The notes below the pieces were generated by a model, which was not told the DNA's origin, did no database searches, and saw nothing but the letters and a program-made list of their open reading frames with translations. Shown one piece after another: positions 34,631 through 43,512 of a DNA stretch of 50,131 nucleotides. Position numbers and translations under genes: made by a program. Location: NCBI GenBank assembly GCA_966211965.1, contig CBIHON010000037.1:1-50131 (forward strand). The letters are read 5' to 3'. This DNA is from CBIHON01 sp966211965 (GTDB taxonomy: Bacteria > Pseudomonadota > Gammaproteobacteria > Burkholderiales > Burkholderiaceae_D). Position 1 is the first letter of the stretch, and each line of letters opens with the position of its first letter.

Positions 34631-35737
34631 TCAAGCCAAGGCTTTTTTCAACGCGTCGATAAATGCCGCATTCTCTTCCGGCAAACCGATCGAGATGCGC
34701 AACCATTGCGGCAAGCCATAATTGCCGACCGGCCGAACGATCACGCCCTGCTTCAGCAAGGCCAGGTTGATGCGTGCGCCTGCGCCATCTTCATTGCCGA
34801 CTTTGACCAGCACGAAATTGCCCGACGAAGGCACATACTCCAGCCCCATCCCATCAAAGGCCCGGGTTAACTGGCGATAGCCATCGGCATTCACCTGTGC
34901 GCTTTTCTTCAGGAAGTCCGCATCATTCAAGGCCGCGGCTGCAGCGGCCTGCGCCAGCGAATTCACGTTGAAGGGCTGGCGAATGCGGTTCAGCAAATCG
35001 GTAATCGCCGGCTGTGCAATACCGAAGCCGACCCGCAATCCAGCCAGGCCATAGGCTTTCGAGAACGTACGCGACACCAGCAGGTTCGGATATTGCCTGA
35101 GCCATGCGGTCGACTCGTATTGCTGATCGTTTGCCAGGAATTCGTTGTAGGCTTCATCCAGCACAACCACCACGCCGGACGGCACCTTGCTCAAGAAGAC
35201 TTCGATCTCTGCGGCAGAGACGAAGGTGCCAGTCGGATTATTCGGATTGGCGATAAAAATCAGTTTGGTCTCAGGCGTGATCGCCTGCGCCATCGCAACC
35301 AGATCATGGCCGTAATTTTTTGCCGGCACCACGATCGCACGGCCGCCGACCGCCTGGGTCGCCAAGGGATAGACCGCGAACGAGTACTGCGCATACATCG
35401 CGGCCTGTCCTGGCTGCACAAAGGCGTGCGCCGCCAGTTCTAGAATGTCGTTACTACCGTTCCCCAACGTAATCCATTCTTGCGGCACGCCATACTTTGC
35501 GCTGATCGCAGCCTTTAAATCGAAGCCGTTTGAATCGGGATAGCGTGCGATATCGGCCACCGCATCGAGCATCGCTTTTTTTGCCGACTCGGGCATGCCC
35601 ATGGGATTTTCATTGGAGGCGAGCTTGACGATTTTCGCCTCGTCGAGGCCGAATTCGCGAGCGACTTCGGCAATCGGTTTGCCGCCTTGATAGGGAGCGA
35701 TGGCGCGAACGTAATCGGGACCGAATTGAATAGGCAT
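34631..35737 (-). CDS. hisC: Histidinol-phosphate/aromatic aminotransferase (hisC2 type)
   Basis: A 368-residue fold-type I PLP aminotransferase. The PLP Lys is in 'SRTFSKAYGLAGLRVGFGI' (about residue 222), with 'NPNNPTGTFVSAAEIE' and 'LDEAYNEF' motifs. It sits between pheA and tyrA, the usual place of the second HisC copy (HisC2), which probably transaminates aromatic precursors besides histidinol phosphate. It is full length. A 125-base gap separates it from pheA upstream in the transcription unit. Confidence 0.95.
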   Translation of the reverse strand: MPIQFGPDYVRAIAPYQGGKPIAEVAREFGLDEAKIVKLASNENPMGMPESAKKAMLDAVADIARYPDSNGFDLKAAISAKYGVPQEWITLGNGSNDILELAAHAFVQPGQAAMYAQYSFAVYPLATQAVGGRAIVVPAKNYGHDLVAMAQAITPETKLIFIANPNNPTGTFVSAAEIEVFLSKVPSGVVVVLDEAYNEFLANDQQYESTAWLRQYPNLLVSRTFSKAYGLAGLRVGFGIAQPAITDLLNRIRQPFNVNSLAQAAAAAALNDADFLKKSAQVNADGYRQLTRAFDGMGLEYVPSSGNFVLVKVGNEDGAGARINLALLKQGVIVRPVGNYGLPQWLRISIGLPEENAAFIDALKKALA

Positions 35738-35862
35738 AGTATTAGAATTGGCAGAACAAAGGGGACCGGAACTTTACGAGCACGGCAACGCGCCGAATCG
35801 GACCAAGCGCCCTCCCTTTATTCTCAACATTATAAAAAAGGACTACAAGAACTGCGAATCAA

Positions 35863-36933
35863 TCACAAACTGAAAGGATACGAACCGAGCACCTTGAAGA
35901 ACGCCGCATTCTCTTTCAACTCGCCCAACGCCTTCGCCACCTTGTCATCCTGGGCGTGCCCCTCGACGTCAACATAGAAGTAATACTCCCAAGTGCCCAT
36001 GCGCGCCGGACGCGATTCGAAACGGGTCATCGAAACGCCATGCTTGGCCAGCGGCGCGAGCAGGTTGTAGACCGCGCCTGCCTTGTTCGGCACTGCCAGC
36101 ACCAGCGAGGTCTGGTCCTTGCCGCTCGGGCCGGTTTGCAAACGGCCAACCACGGCGAAGCGCGTGCGGTTATGCGGATCATCCTGAATATGCGCCTTGA
36201 CCACGTGCAGGCCGTATCTTTCGCCTGCGACTTCGCCGGCTATCGCGGCGACGGTCGGATCTTCGCTGGCGATACGCGCCGCCTCGCCATTGGACGCGAC
36301 AGGCTGGCGTTCCATGTTCGGGAAGTTCAGATTAAGCCAGCCCTGGCATTGGGCCAAGGTTTGATAGTGGGAACAAATGCGGGTGACACCCTCAAGCGAA
36401 CCACTCTTGGTCATCAGATTATGCCGTACCGGAATCGACACCTCGCCGCTGATCAGCAAGGAAGTTTGCAACAGCAAATCCAACGTCCGGTTGATCGCGC
36501 CCTCGGTGGAATTTTCGACCGGAACCACGCCGAATTCAGCGGTTCCCGCTTCGGTCGCACGGAACACTTCGTCGATGCTGGCGCAAGGAATACCCTCGAC
36601 GGAATGACCGAAGTGGCGGTACGCCGCCAGTTCGGTGTAAGTCCCGGCAGGTCCAAGATAGGCGACTGACACGCGCTTTTCGAGCGCCCGGCAAGCCGAC
36701 ATGATTTCGCGGAAAATTATCTGTACGTCGCCACTGCCCAAGGGGCCCGGATTGCGGTCCGCAACACTGCGCAATACCTGCGCCTCGCGCTCAGGGCGAA
36801 ACACCGGCGCATTGGTTTCCGCCTTTACGTGGCCGACTTCCTGCGCAATTCGGGCGCGGCGGCTCAGCAAATCAAGGATTTGCGTATCGATCGCATCGAT
36901 CTGCTCGCGCAGAGGTTTCAGTTTCTTGTCCAT
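35863..36933 (-). CDS. pheA: Bifunctional chorismate mutase/prephenate dehydratase (P-protein)
   Basis: A 356-residue fusion. It has an N-terminal AroQ chorismate mutase (about residues 1-90: 'LKPLREQIDAIDTQILDLLSRRARIAQEVGHVK'), a prephenate dehydratase domain (about 95-275, 'VAYLGPAGTYTELAA', 'VVPVENSTEGAINRTLDLL' and the catalytic 'TRFAVVGR') and a C-terminal ACT domain for phenylalanine feedback ('KDQTSLVLAVPNKAGAVYNLLAPLAKHGVSMTRFESRP'). It directs chorismate to phenylpyruvate. A REP-like hairpin lies between serC and pheA. Confidence 0.98.
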   Translation of the reverse strand: MDKKLKPLREQIDAIDTQILDLLSRRARIAQEVGHVKAETNAPVFRPEREAQVLRSVADRNPGPLGSGDVQIIFREIMSACRALEKRVSVAYLGPAGTYTELAAYRHFGHSVEGIPCASIDEVFRATEAGTAEFGVVPVENSTEGAINRTLDLLLQTSLLISGEVSIPVRHNLMTKSGSLEGVTRICSHYQTLAQCQGWLNLNFPNMERQPVASNGEAARIASEDPTVAAIAGEVAGERYGLHVVKAHIQDDPHNRTRFAVVGRLQTGPSGKDQTSLVLAVPNKAGAVYNLLAPLAKHGVSMTRFESRPARMGTWEYYFYVDVEGHAQDDKVAKALGELKENAAFFKVLGSYPFSL

Positions 36934-36951
36934 CGATCTTAATCTACGAAG

Positions 36952-36995
36952 TCACTTCCCCTTTCAAGGGGGAAGTCCGGGATGGGGATGGGTTT
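36952..36995. repeat. REP-like hairpin between serC and pheA
   Basis: ACTTCCCC and GGGGAAGT form an 8-bp stem around a TTTCAAG loop, followed by a GGGATGGGGATGGG run. This type of G/C-strand stem repeats in many proteobacterial intergenic regions. It lies within the transcription unit and might affect mRNA stability of the upstream serC message. Confidence 0.5.
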
Positions 36996-37041
36996 CGGCG
37001 AACCGCCTCAACCTGCCCAATCCTTACCTTGAAAGAAAGCG

Positions 37042-38145
37042 CTAGCCGTATTTCTTTTCAAACTCTTTCATATACCCCACCAGCGCCTGCACGCCTTCGA
37101 TCGACATCGCGTTGTAAATCGATGCGCGCATGCCGCCGACCGACTTGTGGCCTTTCAGTTGCAGCAAGCCCTGTTCTTTGGCGCCAGCCAGGAATGCAGT
37201 ATTCAGGGATTCGTCCCGCAGGAAAAACGGCACGTTCATGCGCGACCGGCTTTCTTTCGCGATCCGGTTGCTATAAAAATCAGTACTGTCCAGATAGCCG
37301 TACAACAGATTTGCCTTGGCGATATTGCGCTGCTCCATCGCCGCCACACCGCCCTGGCGCTTGAGCCATTGGAATACCAGACCGGCGGTATAGATTGCAT
37401 AGGTCGGCGGTGTATTGAACATCGACTCGTTCTCCGCCACAAGCTTCCAGTCGAAAGGCGACGGGCAGATCGGCAGAGCATGTCCCAACAAATCCTCGCG
37501 CACGATGACCAGGGTCAAGCCGGCCGGCCCGATGTTTTTCTGTGCGCCGGCAAAAATGACGCCGTACTTCGAAACGTCGACGACACGCGACAGGATATGC
37601 GAAGACATGTCGGCGACGATCGGTGCATTGTTGGTCTCGGCGGCAACATCGGGTGTGTATTGATATTCCAGGCCATCGATGGTCTCGTTGGTGCAGAGGT
37701 GCACATAGGCGGCATCGTTCGACAGCTTCCATGTATCGCGCGGCGGAATCGCCGTGAAGCCGTTCGCTTCAGCCGAAGCCGCCACATTCACGGTGCAATA
37801 CTTTTTTGCCTCCTTGATCGACTTGCCGGTCCAGGAGCCCGTATGGACAAAGTCAACTATCGCAGGCTGAGGTTTACGGCCGACCAAATTCATCGGCACG
37901 ATCGCATTTTCCCCCAGGCCGCCGCCCTGCAGGAACAGGATCTTGTAATTGGCAGGTACCGCCAGCAACTCGCGCAAATCACGCAGCGCGGTTTCGCAAA
38001 TCGAAATGAATTCCGGCCCGCGATGGCTCATTTCCATCACTGACATGCCGCTGCCATGCCAATCCAGCATTTCCTCGGCGGCTTGCTGCAGCACTTCCTT
38101 CGGCAACATTGCCGGCCCCGGGGCGAAGTTGTAGATGCGCGTCAT
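37042..38145 (-). CDS. serC: Phosphoserine aminotransferase
   Basis: A 367-residue fold-type I PLP enzyme making phosphoserine from phosphohydroxypyruvate, and also acting in PLP synthesis. It starts MTRIYNFAPGPAMLPKEVLQQAA. The PLP Lys is in 'FAGAQKNIGPAGLTLVIVRED', and 'GGGLGENAIVPMNL' and 'GGMRASIYNAMSIEGVQALVGYM' are typical. The start overlaps the gyrA stop by one base (TAATG), so serC is translationally coupled to gyrA, the conserved betaproteobacterial order. Confidence 0.98.
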   Translation of the reverse strand: MTRIYNFAPGPAMLPKEVLQQAAEEMLDWHGSGMSVMEMSHRGPEFISICETALRDLRELLAVPANYKILFLQGGGLGENAIVPMNLVGRKPQPAIVDFVHTGSWTGKSIKEAKKYCTVNVAASAEANGFTAIPPRDTWKLSNDAAYVHLCTNETIDGLEYQYTPDVAAETNNAPIVADMSSHILSRVVDVSKYGVIFAGAQKNIGPAGLTLVIVREDLLGHALPICPSPFDWKLVAENESMFNTPPTYAIYTAGLVFQWLKRQGGVAAMEQRNIAKANLLYGYLDSTDFYSNRIAKESRSRMNVPFFLRDESLNTAFLAGAKEQGLLQLKGHKSVGGMRASIYNAMSIEGVQALVGYMKEFEKKYG

Positions 38146-40760
38146 TATTGCTCCTCTGTGCCGCCGTTTTCCTCTTCCACATCCGATTCGACGATGCGCT
38201 GCAAGCCGCTCAACTTGGTGCCGTCTTCGACCGCAATCAAGGTCACGCCTTGCGTAGCGCGGCCCATCTCGCGAATCTCGGCAACCCGCGTACGGATCAG
38301 GACGCCGCCGGTGGTGATCAGCATGATTTCGTCGTTGGCCTCAACCAGCGTGGCGGCGACGACCTTGCCGTTGCGCTCGGAAGTCGAGATCGCGATCATG
38401 CCCTTGGTGCCGCGGCCATGGCGCGTGTATTCGGTGATCGGGGTGCGTTTGCCGAAACCGTTTTCAGTCGCGGTCAACACCGACTGCTGCTCGTTTTCCG
38501 CGACCAGCAAGGCGATCACCTGCTGTCCGTCATCCAGGCTCATGCCGCGCACGCCGCGCGCGGTGCGGCCCATCGGGCGCACATCGTTTTCATCGAAGCG
38601 CACCGCCTTGCCGGAATCCGAGAACAGCATTACGTCATGCTTGCCATCAGTCAAGGCAGCGCCAATCAGGAAGTCCCCCTCATCCAGGTCGACTGCGATG
38701 ATGCCGGCCTTGCGCGGATTGCTGAAGTCGCTGAGCGGAGTCTTCTTGACGGTGCCCAGACTGGTCGACATGAAAATGTAGCGGTCGTCCGGGAAGCTGC
38801 GGTTCTCGCCGGAAATCGGCAGCACGACGGTGATTTTTTCGCCATCCTGCAACGGGAACATATTGACAATCGGCTTGCCGCGCGACGTGCGCGAACCTTG
38901 CGGCACTTCCCACACTTTCAGCCAATACAGGCGGCCGCGATTGCTGAAGCACAGGATGTAATCATGCGTATTGGCGATGAAGAGCTGATCGATCCAGTCA
39001 TCGTCCTTGGTCGCCATCGCCTGCTTGCCGCGCCCGCCGCGTTTTTGCGCGCGATATTCGGAAACCGGCTGAGACTTCATATACCCCGTGTGAGACAGAG
39101 TCACCACCATGTCTTGCGGCGTGATCAGATCTTCGGTGCCGAGATCGGTCGCATTCAACTCGATCTGCGAGCGGCGCACGTCCTTATTGCCTTCGCCGTA
39201 TTCGTTTTTCGCCAGCGTCAGTTCATCGTTGATGATTGCAGTCACGCGCGCTGGCTTGGCCAGGATATCCAGCAGATCGGCGATCTGCGCCATCACGTCC
39301 TTGTACTCATTGACGATCTTGTCCTGCTCCAGCCCGGTCAGGCGCTGCAAACGCATTTGCAGAATTTCTTGCGCCTGGTCGTCGGACAGCTTGTACAAAC
39401 CGTCGCTCTGAAGCCCATACTGCCTAGGCAAATTCTCCGGACGGAAAGCATCGACGCCACCGACGCCTTCCTCCCCGGTACGCGCCAGCATCTCGCGCAC
39501 CATGGACGAATCCCAAGCGCGCGCCATCAATTCGATTTTCGCGATCGGCGGCGTCGGCGCAGCTTTGATGATCGCGATGAAATCGTCGATGTTTGCCAGC
39601 GCCACTGCCAAGCCTTCCAGCACGTGGCCGCGTTCGCGCGCCTTGCGCAATTCGAATACGGTGCGGCGCGTAACGACCTCGCGACGATGCGAGAGGAAGC
39701 ACTCCAGCATTTCCTTCAGGTTCAGCAGTTTGGGCTGGCCGTTGACCAGCGCCACCATATTCATGCCGAAGGTATCTTGCAGTTGTGTCTGCTTGTAAAG
39801 ATTATTGAGCACGACTTCAGGCACTTCGCCGCGCTTGAGTTCGATCACTACCCGCATGCCGGATTTGTCGGACTCGTCGCGGATGTCGGAAATGCCGTCG
39901 AGCTTCTTGTCGCGGACATTCTCGGCGATGCGTTCCAGCAGGGATTTCTTGTTGACCTGATAAGGCAACTCATCGACGATGATTGCCGTTCGGCCACCCT
40001 CCTTGCCAAACTCTTCGAAATGCGTCTTGGCACGCATCACGACGCGCCCGCGCCCGGTGCGGTAGCCATCCCGCACGCCGGATACGCCGTAGATGATGCC
40101 AGCGGTCGGAAAATCCGGCGCCGGGATAATTTCAATCAATTCGTCGACCGTGCACTCGCCGTTGTGCAGGACATGCAGAGCGCCGTTGATGACCTCGGTA
40201 ATGTTGTGCGGAGGAATATTGGTCGCCATCCCGACCGCAATACCGGAGGAACCGTTGATCAACAGGTTGGGAATGCGAGTCGGCAGCACCGACGGCTCTT
40301 TTTCCTTGCCGTCATAGTTGGGTACGAAATCAACGGTGTCCTTTTCGATGTCAGCCAGAATTTCGCTGGCGATCTTGTCCAGCCGACACTCGGTATAACG
40401 CATCGCCGCCGCGTTGTCGCCATCGACCGAGCCGAAGTTGCCCTGCCCGTCGACCAGCGTATAGCGCATCGAAAAATCCTGCGCCATCCGCACCAGCGTG
40501 TCGTAAATCGATTGATCACCATGGGGGTGGAACTTACCCATCACCTCACCGACCACGCGCGCACATTTCACGTAGGGGCGGTTCCAGACGTTGTTCATTT
40601 CATGCATGCCGAACAGCACGCGGCGATGCACCGGCTTCAAGCCATCGCGAACGTCCGGCAAGGCGCGCCCGACAATCACGCTCATCGCGTACGCCAGATA
40701 GCTGTTGCGCATCTCTTCTTCAAGAGAAATCGGTATGGTTTCTTTAGCGAATTGATCCAT
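38145..40760 (-). CDS. gyrA: DNA gyrase subunit A
   Basis: An 871-residue type II topoisomerase subunit. It has the N-terminal breakage-reunion domain with the catalytic Tyr122 ('AAAMRYTE'), the GyrA box 'QRRGGRGK' type motif (about residue 563) and a C-terminal six-blade beta-pinwheel DNA-wrapping domain. The quinolone-determining region numbers exactly like E. coli. It reads H80-G-D82-Q83-S84-I-Y-D87: Gln replaces the Ser or Thr normally found at 83. The ribosome site and promoter lie in 40,761-40,980. The long plus-strand frame opposite is a shadow. Confidence 0.98.
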   Translation of the reverse strand: MDQFAKETIPISLEEEMRNSYLAYAMSVIVGRALPDVRDGLKPVHRRVLFGMHEMNNVWNRPYVKCARVVGEVMGKFHPHGDQSIYDTLVRMAQDFSMRYTLVDGQGNFGSVDGDNAAAMRYTECRLDKIASEILADIEKDTVDFVPNYDGKEKEPSVLPTRIPNLLINGSSGIAVGMATNIPPHNITEVINGALHVLHNGECTVDELIEIIPAPDFPTAGIIYGVSGVRDGYRTGRGRVVMRAKTHFEEFGKEGGRTAIIVDELPYQVNKKSLLERIAENVRDKKLDGISDIRDESDKSGMRVVIELKRGEVPEVVLNNLYKQTQLQDTFGMNMVALVNGQPKLLNLKEMLECFLSHRREVVTRRTVFELRKARERGHVLEGLAVALANIDDFIAIIKAAPTPPIAKIELMARAWDSSMVREMLARTGEEGVGGVDAFRPENLPRQYGLQSDGLYKLSDDQAQEILQMRLQRLTGLEQDKIVNEYKDVMAQIADLLDILAKPARVTAIINDELTLAKNEYGEGNKDVRRSQIELNATDLGTEDLITPQDMVVTLSHTGYMKSQPVSEYRAQKRGGRGKQAMATKDDDWIDQLFIANTHDYILCFSNRGRLYWLKVWEVPQGSRTSRGKPIVNMFPLQDGEKITVVLPISGENRSFPDDRYIFMSTSLGTVKKTPLSDFSNPRKAGIIAVDLDEGDFLIGAALTDGKHDVMLFSDSGKAVRFDENDVRPMGRTARGVRGMSLDDGQQVIALLVAENEQQSVLTATENGFGKRTPITEYTRHGRGTKGMIAISTSERNGKVVAATLVEANDEIMLITTGGVLIRTRVAEIREMGRATQGVTLIAVEDGTKLSGLQRIVESDVEEENGGTEEQ

Positions 40761-40984
40761 TGGCAGGTCGGCGGGTATTTGGCTTGGGTTGAGTGATTGT
40801 TCGCGGAAAAAGCATGCAAAGCATCAAACATGAGAGTTTAGCATGCGCGCTTGCCTACCCGCCTCTTTTCAGCCGCTGCGCCAGCTTTTGCCGGACCTGC
40901 CCAAGCCGCGATTTTTTAAAAAATATATGTTTAAATGTCGCTGGGAATTCAACAAATCGTTTTACGACAAGGCAAGAAGACAAC

Positions 40985-41683
40985 ATGCTCAACAAACTAG
41001 CTATCGGACTTGCCATTGGGATCACGGCAAGTGCCGCCTCGGCTCAATCCGTAACAAATATCCAAGCCAATCCAACAAAAAGCGCCTATATGCAGGATGG
41101 GCGAGGCGTCATCACACGTAGTGGAACCGGCCTGTGCTGGCGCACCAGCTATTGGACGCCCGCTGATGCGGTTGCCGGCTGCGATGGCGAACTTGCGCCG
41201 CCGATCGCAAAAATCACTGCGCCGGACATCGCCCCGGTTGCTGAAAAAGCGGCTCCCGCAATCACACCAATCCCTGCTCCAATTCCGGTCAAGCGTTGCG
41301 ACTTTGCAGTCACACTTGAAAACGATCAAACTTTCGCATTTGGCAAGGCCGTATTGACAAGCACCGCAAAAAAACGGATTGACGATTCCGTCATAAGCAA
41401 ATTGGCAAGCTGCAACAAGATCGACCTCATCATCGTTACCGGCCACGCCGACCGGCTTGGGTCGCAACAATTCAACCAGAAGCTTTCTGAACGGCGTGCA
41501 GAAACAGTCGCCACCTACCTGAAGAGCAAGGGTATTTCAGGGCAAGTCGATACGCTCGGCATGGGCAAAACTCAATCCGTAAAATCCTGTGGCGATCTCC
41601 CCGACCATAAGAAACTGGTTGAATGTTTGGCGCCCAACCGCCGTGTTGTAGTCGAAGTCAAAGGCTTGGCCAAAGCCAATTAA
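40985..41683 (+). CDS. OmpA-family outer-membrane protein, diverged copy
   Basis: A 232-residue protein with a signal peptide (about residues 1-21, ...ASAASAQ). It has the Burkholderiales-type 'GRGVITRSGTGLCWRTSYWTPADAVAGCDGELAPP' segment (about 40-75), a Pro/Ala linker and a C-terminal OmpA peptidoglycan-binding domain (about 105-232; 'VTGHADRLGSQQFNQKLSERRAETVATYL'). It has an extra Cys pair near the end (SCGDLPDHKKLVECL). The start at 40,985 is chosen because the signal peptide begins there. It is the upstream partner of a closer-to-consensus OmpA copy. Confidence 0.92.
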   Translation: MLNKLAIGLAIGITASAASAQSVTNIQANPTKSAYMQDGRGVITRSGTGLCWRTSYWTPADAVAGCDGELAPPIAKITAPDIAPVAEKAAPAITPIPAPIPVKRCDFAVTLENDQTFAFGKAVLTSTAKKRIDDSVISKLASCNKIDLIIVTGHADRLGSQQFNQKLSERRAETVATYLKSKGISGQVDTLGMGKTQSVKSCGDLPDHKKLVECLAPNRRVVVEVKGLAKAN

Positions 41684-41966
41684 AATTCTTTTGTTGAAAC
41701 GTGCTTCAATTGATCATACTTTTTTACAAATTTGAATTTTTTGTAGCAGTTTCGTTGCGAAAACACTACAAAGAAATAAAAACGTGAACTCAACCGTTTG
41801 ACATGCTTCGCCCACTATAAGTGGGTGTGGCAAAATGACAGTTAGTTAGCCTATTGCATATTAGCAAGTTGGCACATGGAATAGTAATACCATGTGGTAC
41901 TATCAGTTTTTAAAGTCGTCTATTGTTACGCAGTTCATCTGCGGACATCTCAACCGAGGGAAAAAT
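41684..41966. promoter_or_regulatory. AT-rich intergenic region upstream of the second OmpA gene
   Basis: These 283 bases contain no gene. The stretch has A/T-rich runs, a TTGACA at 41,798, a small CCCAC/GTGGG hairpin (41,811-41,825) and a near-palindrome around ATAGTAATACCATGTGGTACTAT (41,881-41,905). TTGACA is not followed by a properly spaced -10, so the promoter is not firmly located. It presumably supplies the strong expression typical of OmpA. Confidence 0.35.
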
Positions 41967-42635
41967 ATGAACAAAATAGCAAAGCTCGTCTTCGCTGCGT
42001 CCGCAGTAGTCGCCTTTTCTGCGTTCGCACAGGAAGATATCAAAGCCAAAACTCCAAACAGCGCCTATGTTCAAGACGGCCGCGGCGTGATTGCCCGCGA
42101 CCCGTTTGGTCTGTGCTGGCGCACCGGCTATTGGACCCCGGCTGATGCAGTTGGCGGTTGCGATGGCGAAATTGCAAAGCCTGCAGCCCCAGCACCTGCC
42201 CCTGCCGCCGCTCCGGCAACTGAAGCAAAGCCAGCTCCGGCACCTGCACCCGCCCCAACCCCGGCAGCTGCGCCAACTTCGGAAAAAGTCACCTTTGCCG
42301 CCGATGCGTTCTTCGACTTCGACAAGGCTGTCCTGAAACCAGACGGCAAAGCTAAGCTCGATGATCTCGCATCGAAGTTGAAAGGTATGAATCTGGAAGT
42401 CGTAATTGCAGTCGGCCATACCGACTCCATCGGTTCCGATGCCTACAACCAGAAGTTGTCGGTCCGTCGCGCTGAAGCCGTCAAGGGTTATTTGGTATCG
42501 AAAGGCGTTGAAGCCAATCGCGTCTACACCGAAGGCAAAGGCAAGAAACAACCTGTTGCTGATAACAAGACCTCAGCCGGCCGCGCCAAAAACCGTCGCG
42601 TCGAAATCGAAGTTGTCGGTACACGCAACAAGTAA
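41967..42635 (+). CDS. ompA: OmpA-family outer-membrane protein, typical copy
   Basis: A 222-residue protein starting at ATG 41,967 (MNKIAKLVFAASAVVAFSAFA) with a clear signal peptide. The 'GRGVIARDPFGLCWRTGYWTPADAVGGCDGEIAKP' segment, a Pro/Ala repeat linker (about residues 75-110) and a complete OmpA C-terminal domain ('FFDFDKAVLKPDGKAKLDDL', 'AVGHTDSIGSDAYNQKLSVRRAEAVKGYLVSKGV', 'AGRAKNRRVEIEVVGT') follow. It anchors the outer membrane to peptidoglycan. It has a strong terminator and is typical for the order. Confidence 0.95.
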   Translation: MNKIAKLVFAASAVVAFSAFAQEDIKAKTPNSAYVQDGRGVIARDPFGLCWRTGYWTPADAVGGCDGEIAKPAAPAPAPAAAPATEAKPAPAPAPAPTPAAAPTSEKVTFAADAFFDFDKAVLKPDGKAKLDDLASKLKGMNLEVVIAVGHTDSIGSDAYNQKLSVRRAEAVKGYLVSKGVEANRVYTEGKGKKQPVADNKTSAGRAKNRRVEIEVVGTRNK

Positions 42636-42652
42636 CCGACCTAGCCCCGATC

Positions 42653-42679
42653 AAAACCCCGCTTCGGCGGGGTTTTTTA
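42653..42679 (+). terminator. ompA terminator
   Basis: AAAACCCCGC, TTCG loop, GCGGGGTTTTTT: a perfect stem with a UUCG tetraloop and T-run, 17 bases after the ompA stop. It also begins just before the ubiG region. Confidence 0.95.
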
Positions 42680-42737
42680 CGTGCCGAACATGCTGTATGA
42701 AGAGCGTGCACGGCGCTTTCCCGCTATCATGCAAACT

Positions 42738-43433
42738 ATGAACGCCGACCCTCTAGAACTGCAAAAATTCAGCGATCTCGCCCATCGGTGGTGGGATCCC
42801 ACCTCCGAATTTCGCCCCTTGCATGAGATCAACCCAATCAGGCTCGAATGGATTAACGCCCGCGTTCCGCTGGCTGGGAAAACGGTCGCCGACATCGGGT
42901 GCGGTGGCGGTATCCTGGCTGAATCAATGGCCAGAAAAGGCGCCAACGTCACCGGCATTGACCTTTCCGAAAAGGCACTCAAGGTAGCAGATTTGCACAG
43001 TCTTGAATCGGGCATCCAGGTCCGCTATGAAATGATCGCGGCCGAAGCCTTGGCAGAACGTGAACCGGAACGCTATGACGTCGTAACCTGCATGGAAATG
43101 CTGGAACACGTGCCGGACCCTGCTGCGATCGTCAAAGCTTGCGCCACATTGGCAAAACCCGGCGGACAGGTGTTTTTCTCAACGCTCAACCGCAATCCGA
43201 AATCTTATCTGTTCGCCGTCATTGGAGCGGAATACTTGCTGCGCCTTCTGCCCAAGGGCACTCACGACTATGCAAAATTCATCACCCCGGCCGAATTGGC
43301 GCAATTCATCCGTAAAGCGGGCCTGAGCGTCGATACACTGAAGGGCATGAGTTATAACCCGCTCACCCGGATGTATTCCCTGAACCAGGATACCAGCGTC
43401 AATTACATGGTTGCCTGCACTCGCCCGGCTTAG
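42738..43433 (+). CDS. ubiG: Ubiquinone biosynthesis O-methyltransferase
   Basis: A 231-residue SAM-dependent methyltransferase carrying out two O-methylations in ubiquinone synthesis. I start it at ATG 42,738, MNADPLELQKFSDLAHRWWD, the usual N-terminus; a GTG-initiated frame at 42,681 overlaps the terminator region. Motif I 'VADIGCGGGILAESMA' (about residues 52-67), 'VTCMEMLEHVPDP' and 'GMSYNPLTRMYSL' are intact. It is followed 79 bases later by gph, the order seen in many betaproteobacteria. Confidence 0.97.
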   Translation: MNADPLELQKFSDLAHRWWDPTSEFRPLHEINPIRLEWINARVPLAGKTVADIGCGGGILAESMARKGANVTGIDLSEKALKVADLHSLESGIQVRYEMIAAEALAEREPERYDVVTCMEMLEHVPDPAAIVKACATLAKPGGQVFFSTLNRNPKSYLFAVIGAEYLLRLLPKGTHDYAKFITPAELAQFIRKAGLSVDTLKGMSYNPLTRMYSLNQDTSVNYMVACTRPA

Positions 43434-43512
43434 CAAATACCAACGCAAATTCCCTTTCTGCCTGATGATACCCGGCACATCGGCAGCACCGGTATTCCAA
43501 TATAAAATCACC

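Noticed and set aside
38109..40796. 895-codon plus-strand frame opposite gyrA
   Set aside because: Complement of gyrA with biased codons; composition rich in His/Gln/Arg is typical of shadows.
41798..41821. TTGACA...TATAAG as a sigma-70 promoter of ompA
   Set aside because: Spacer is only 12 bases, too short for a functional promoter.
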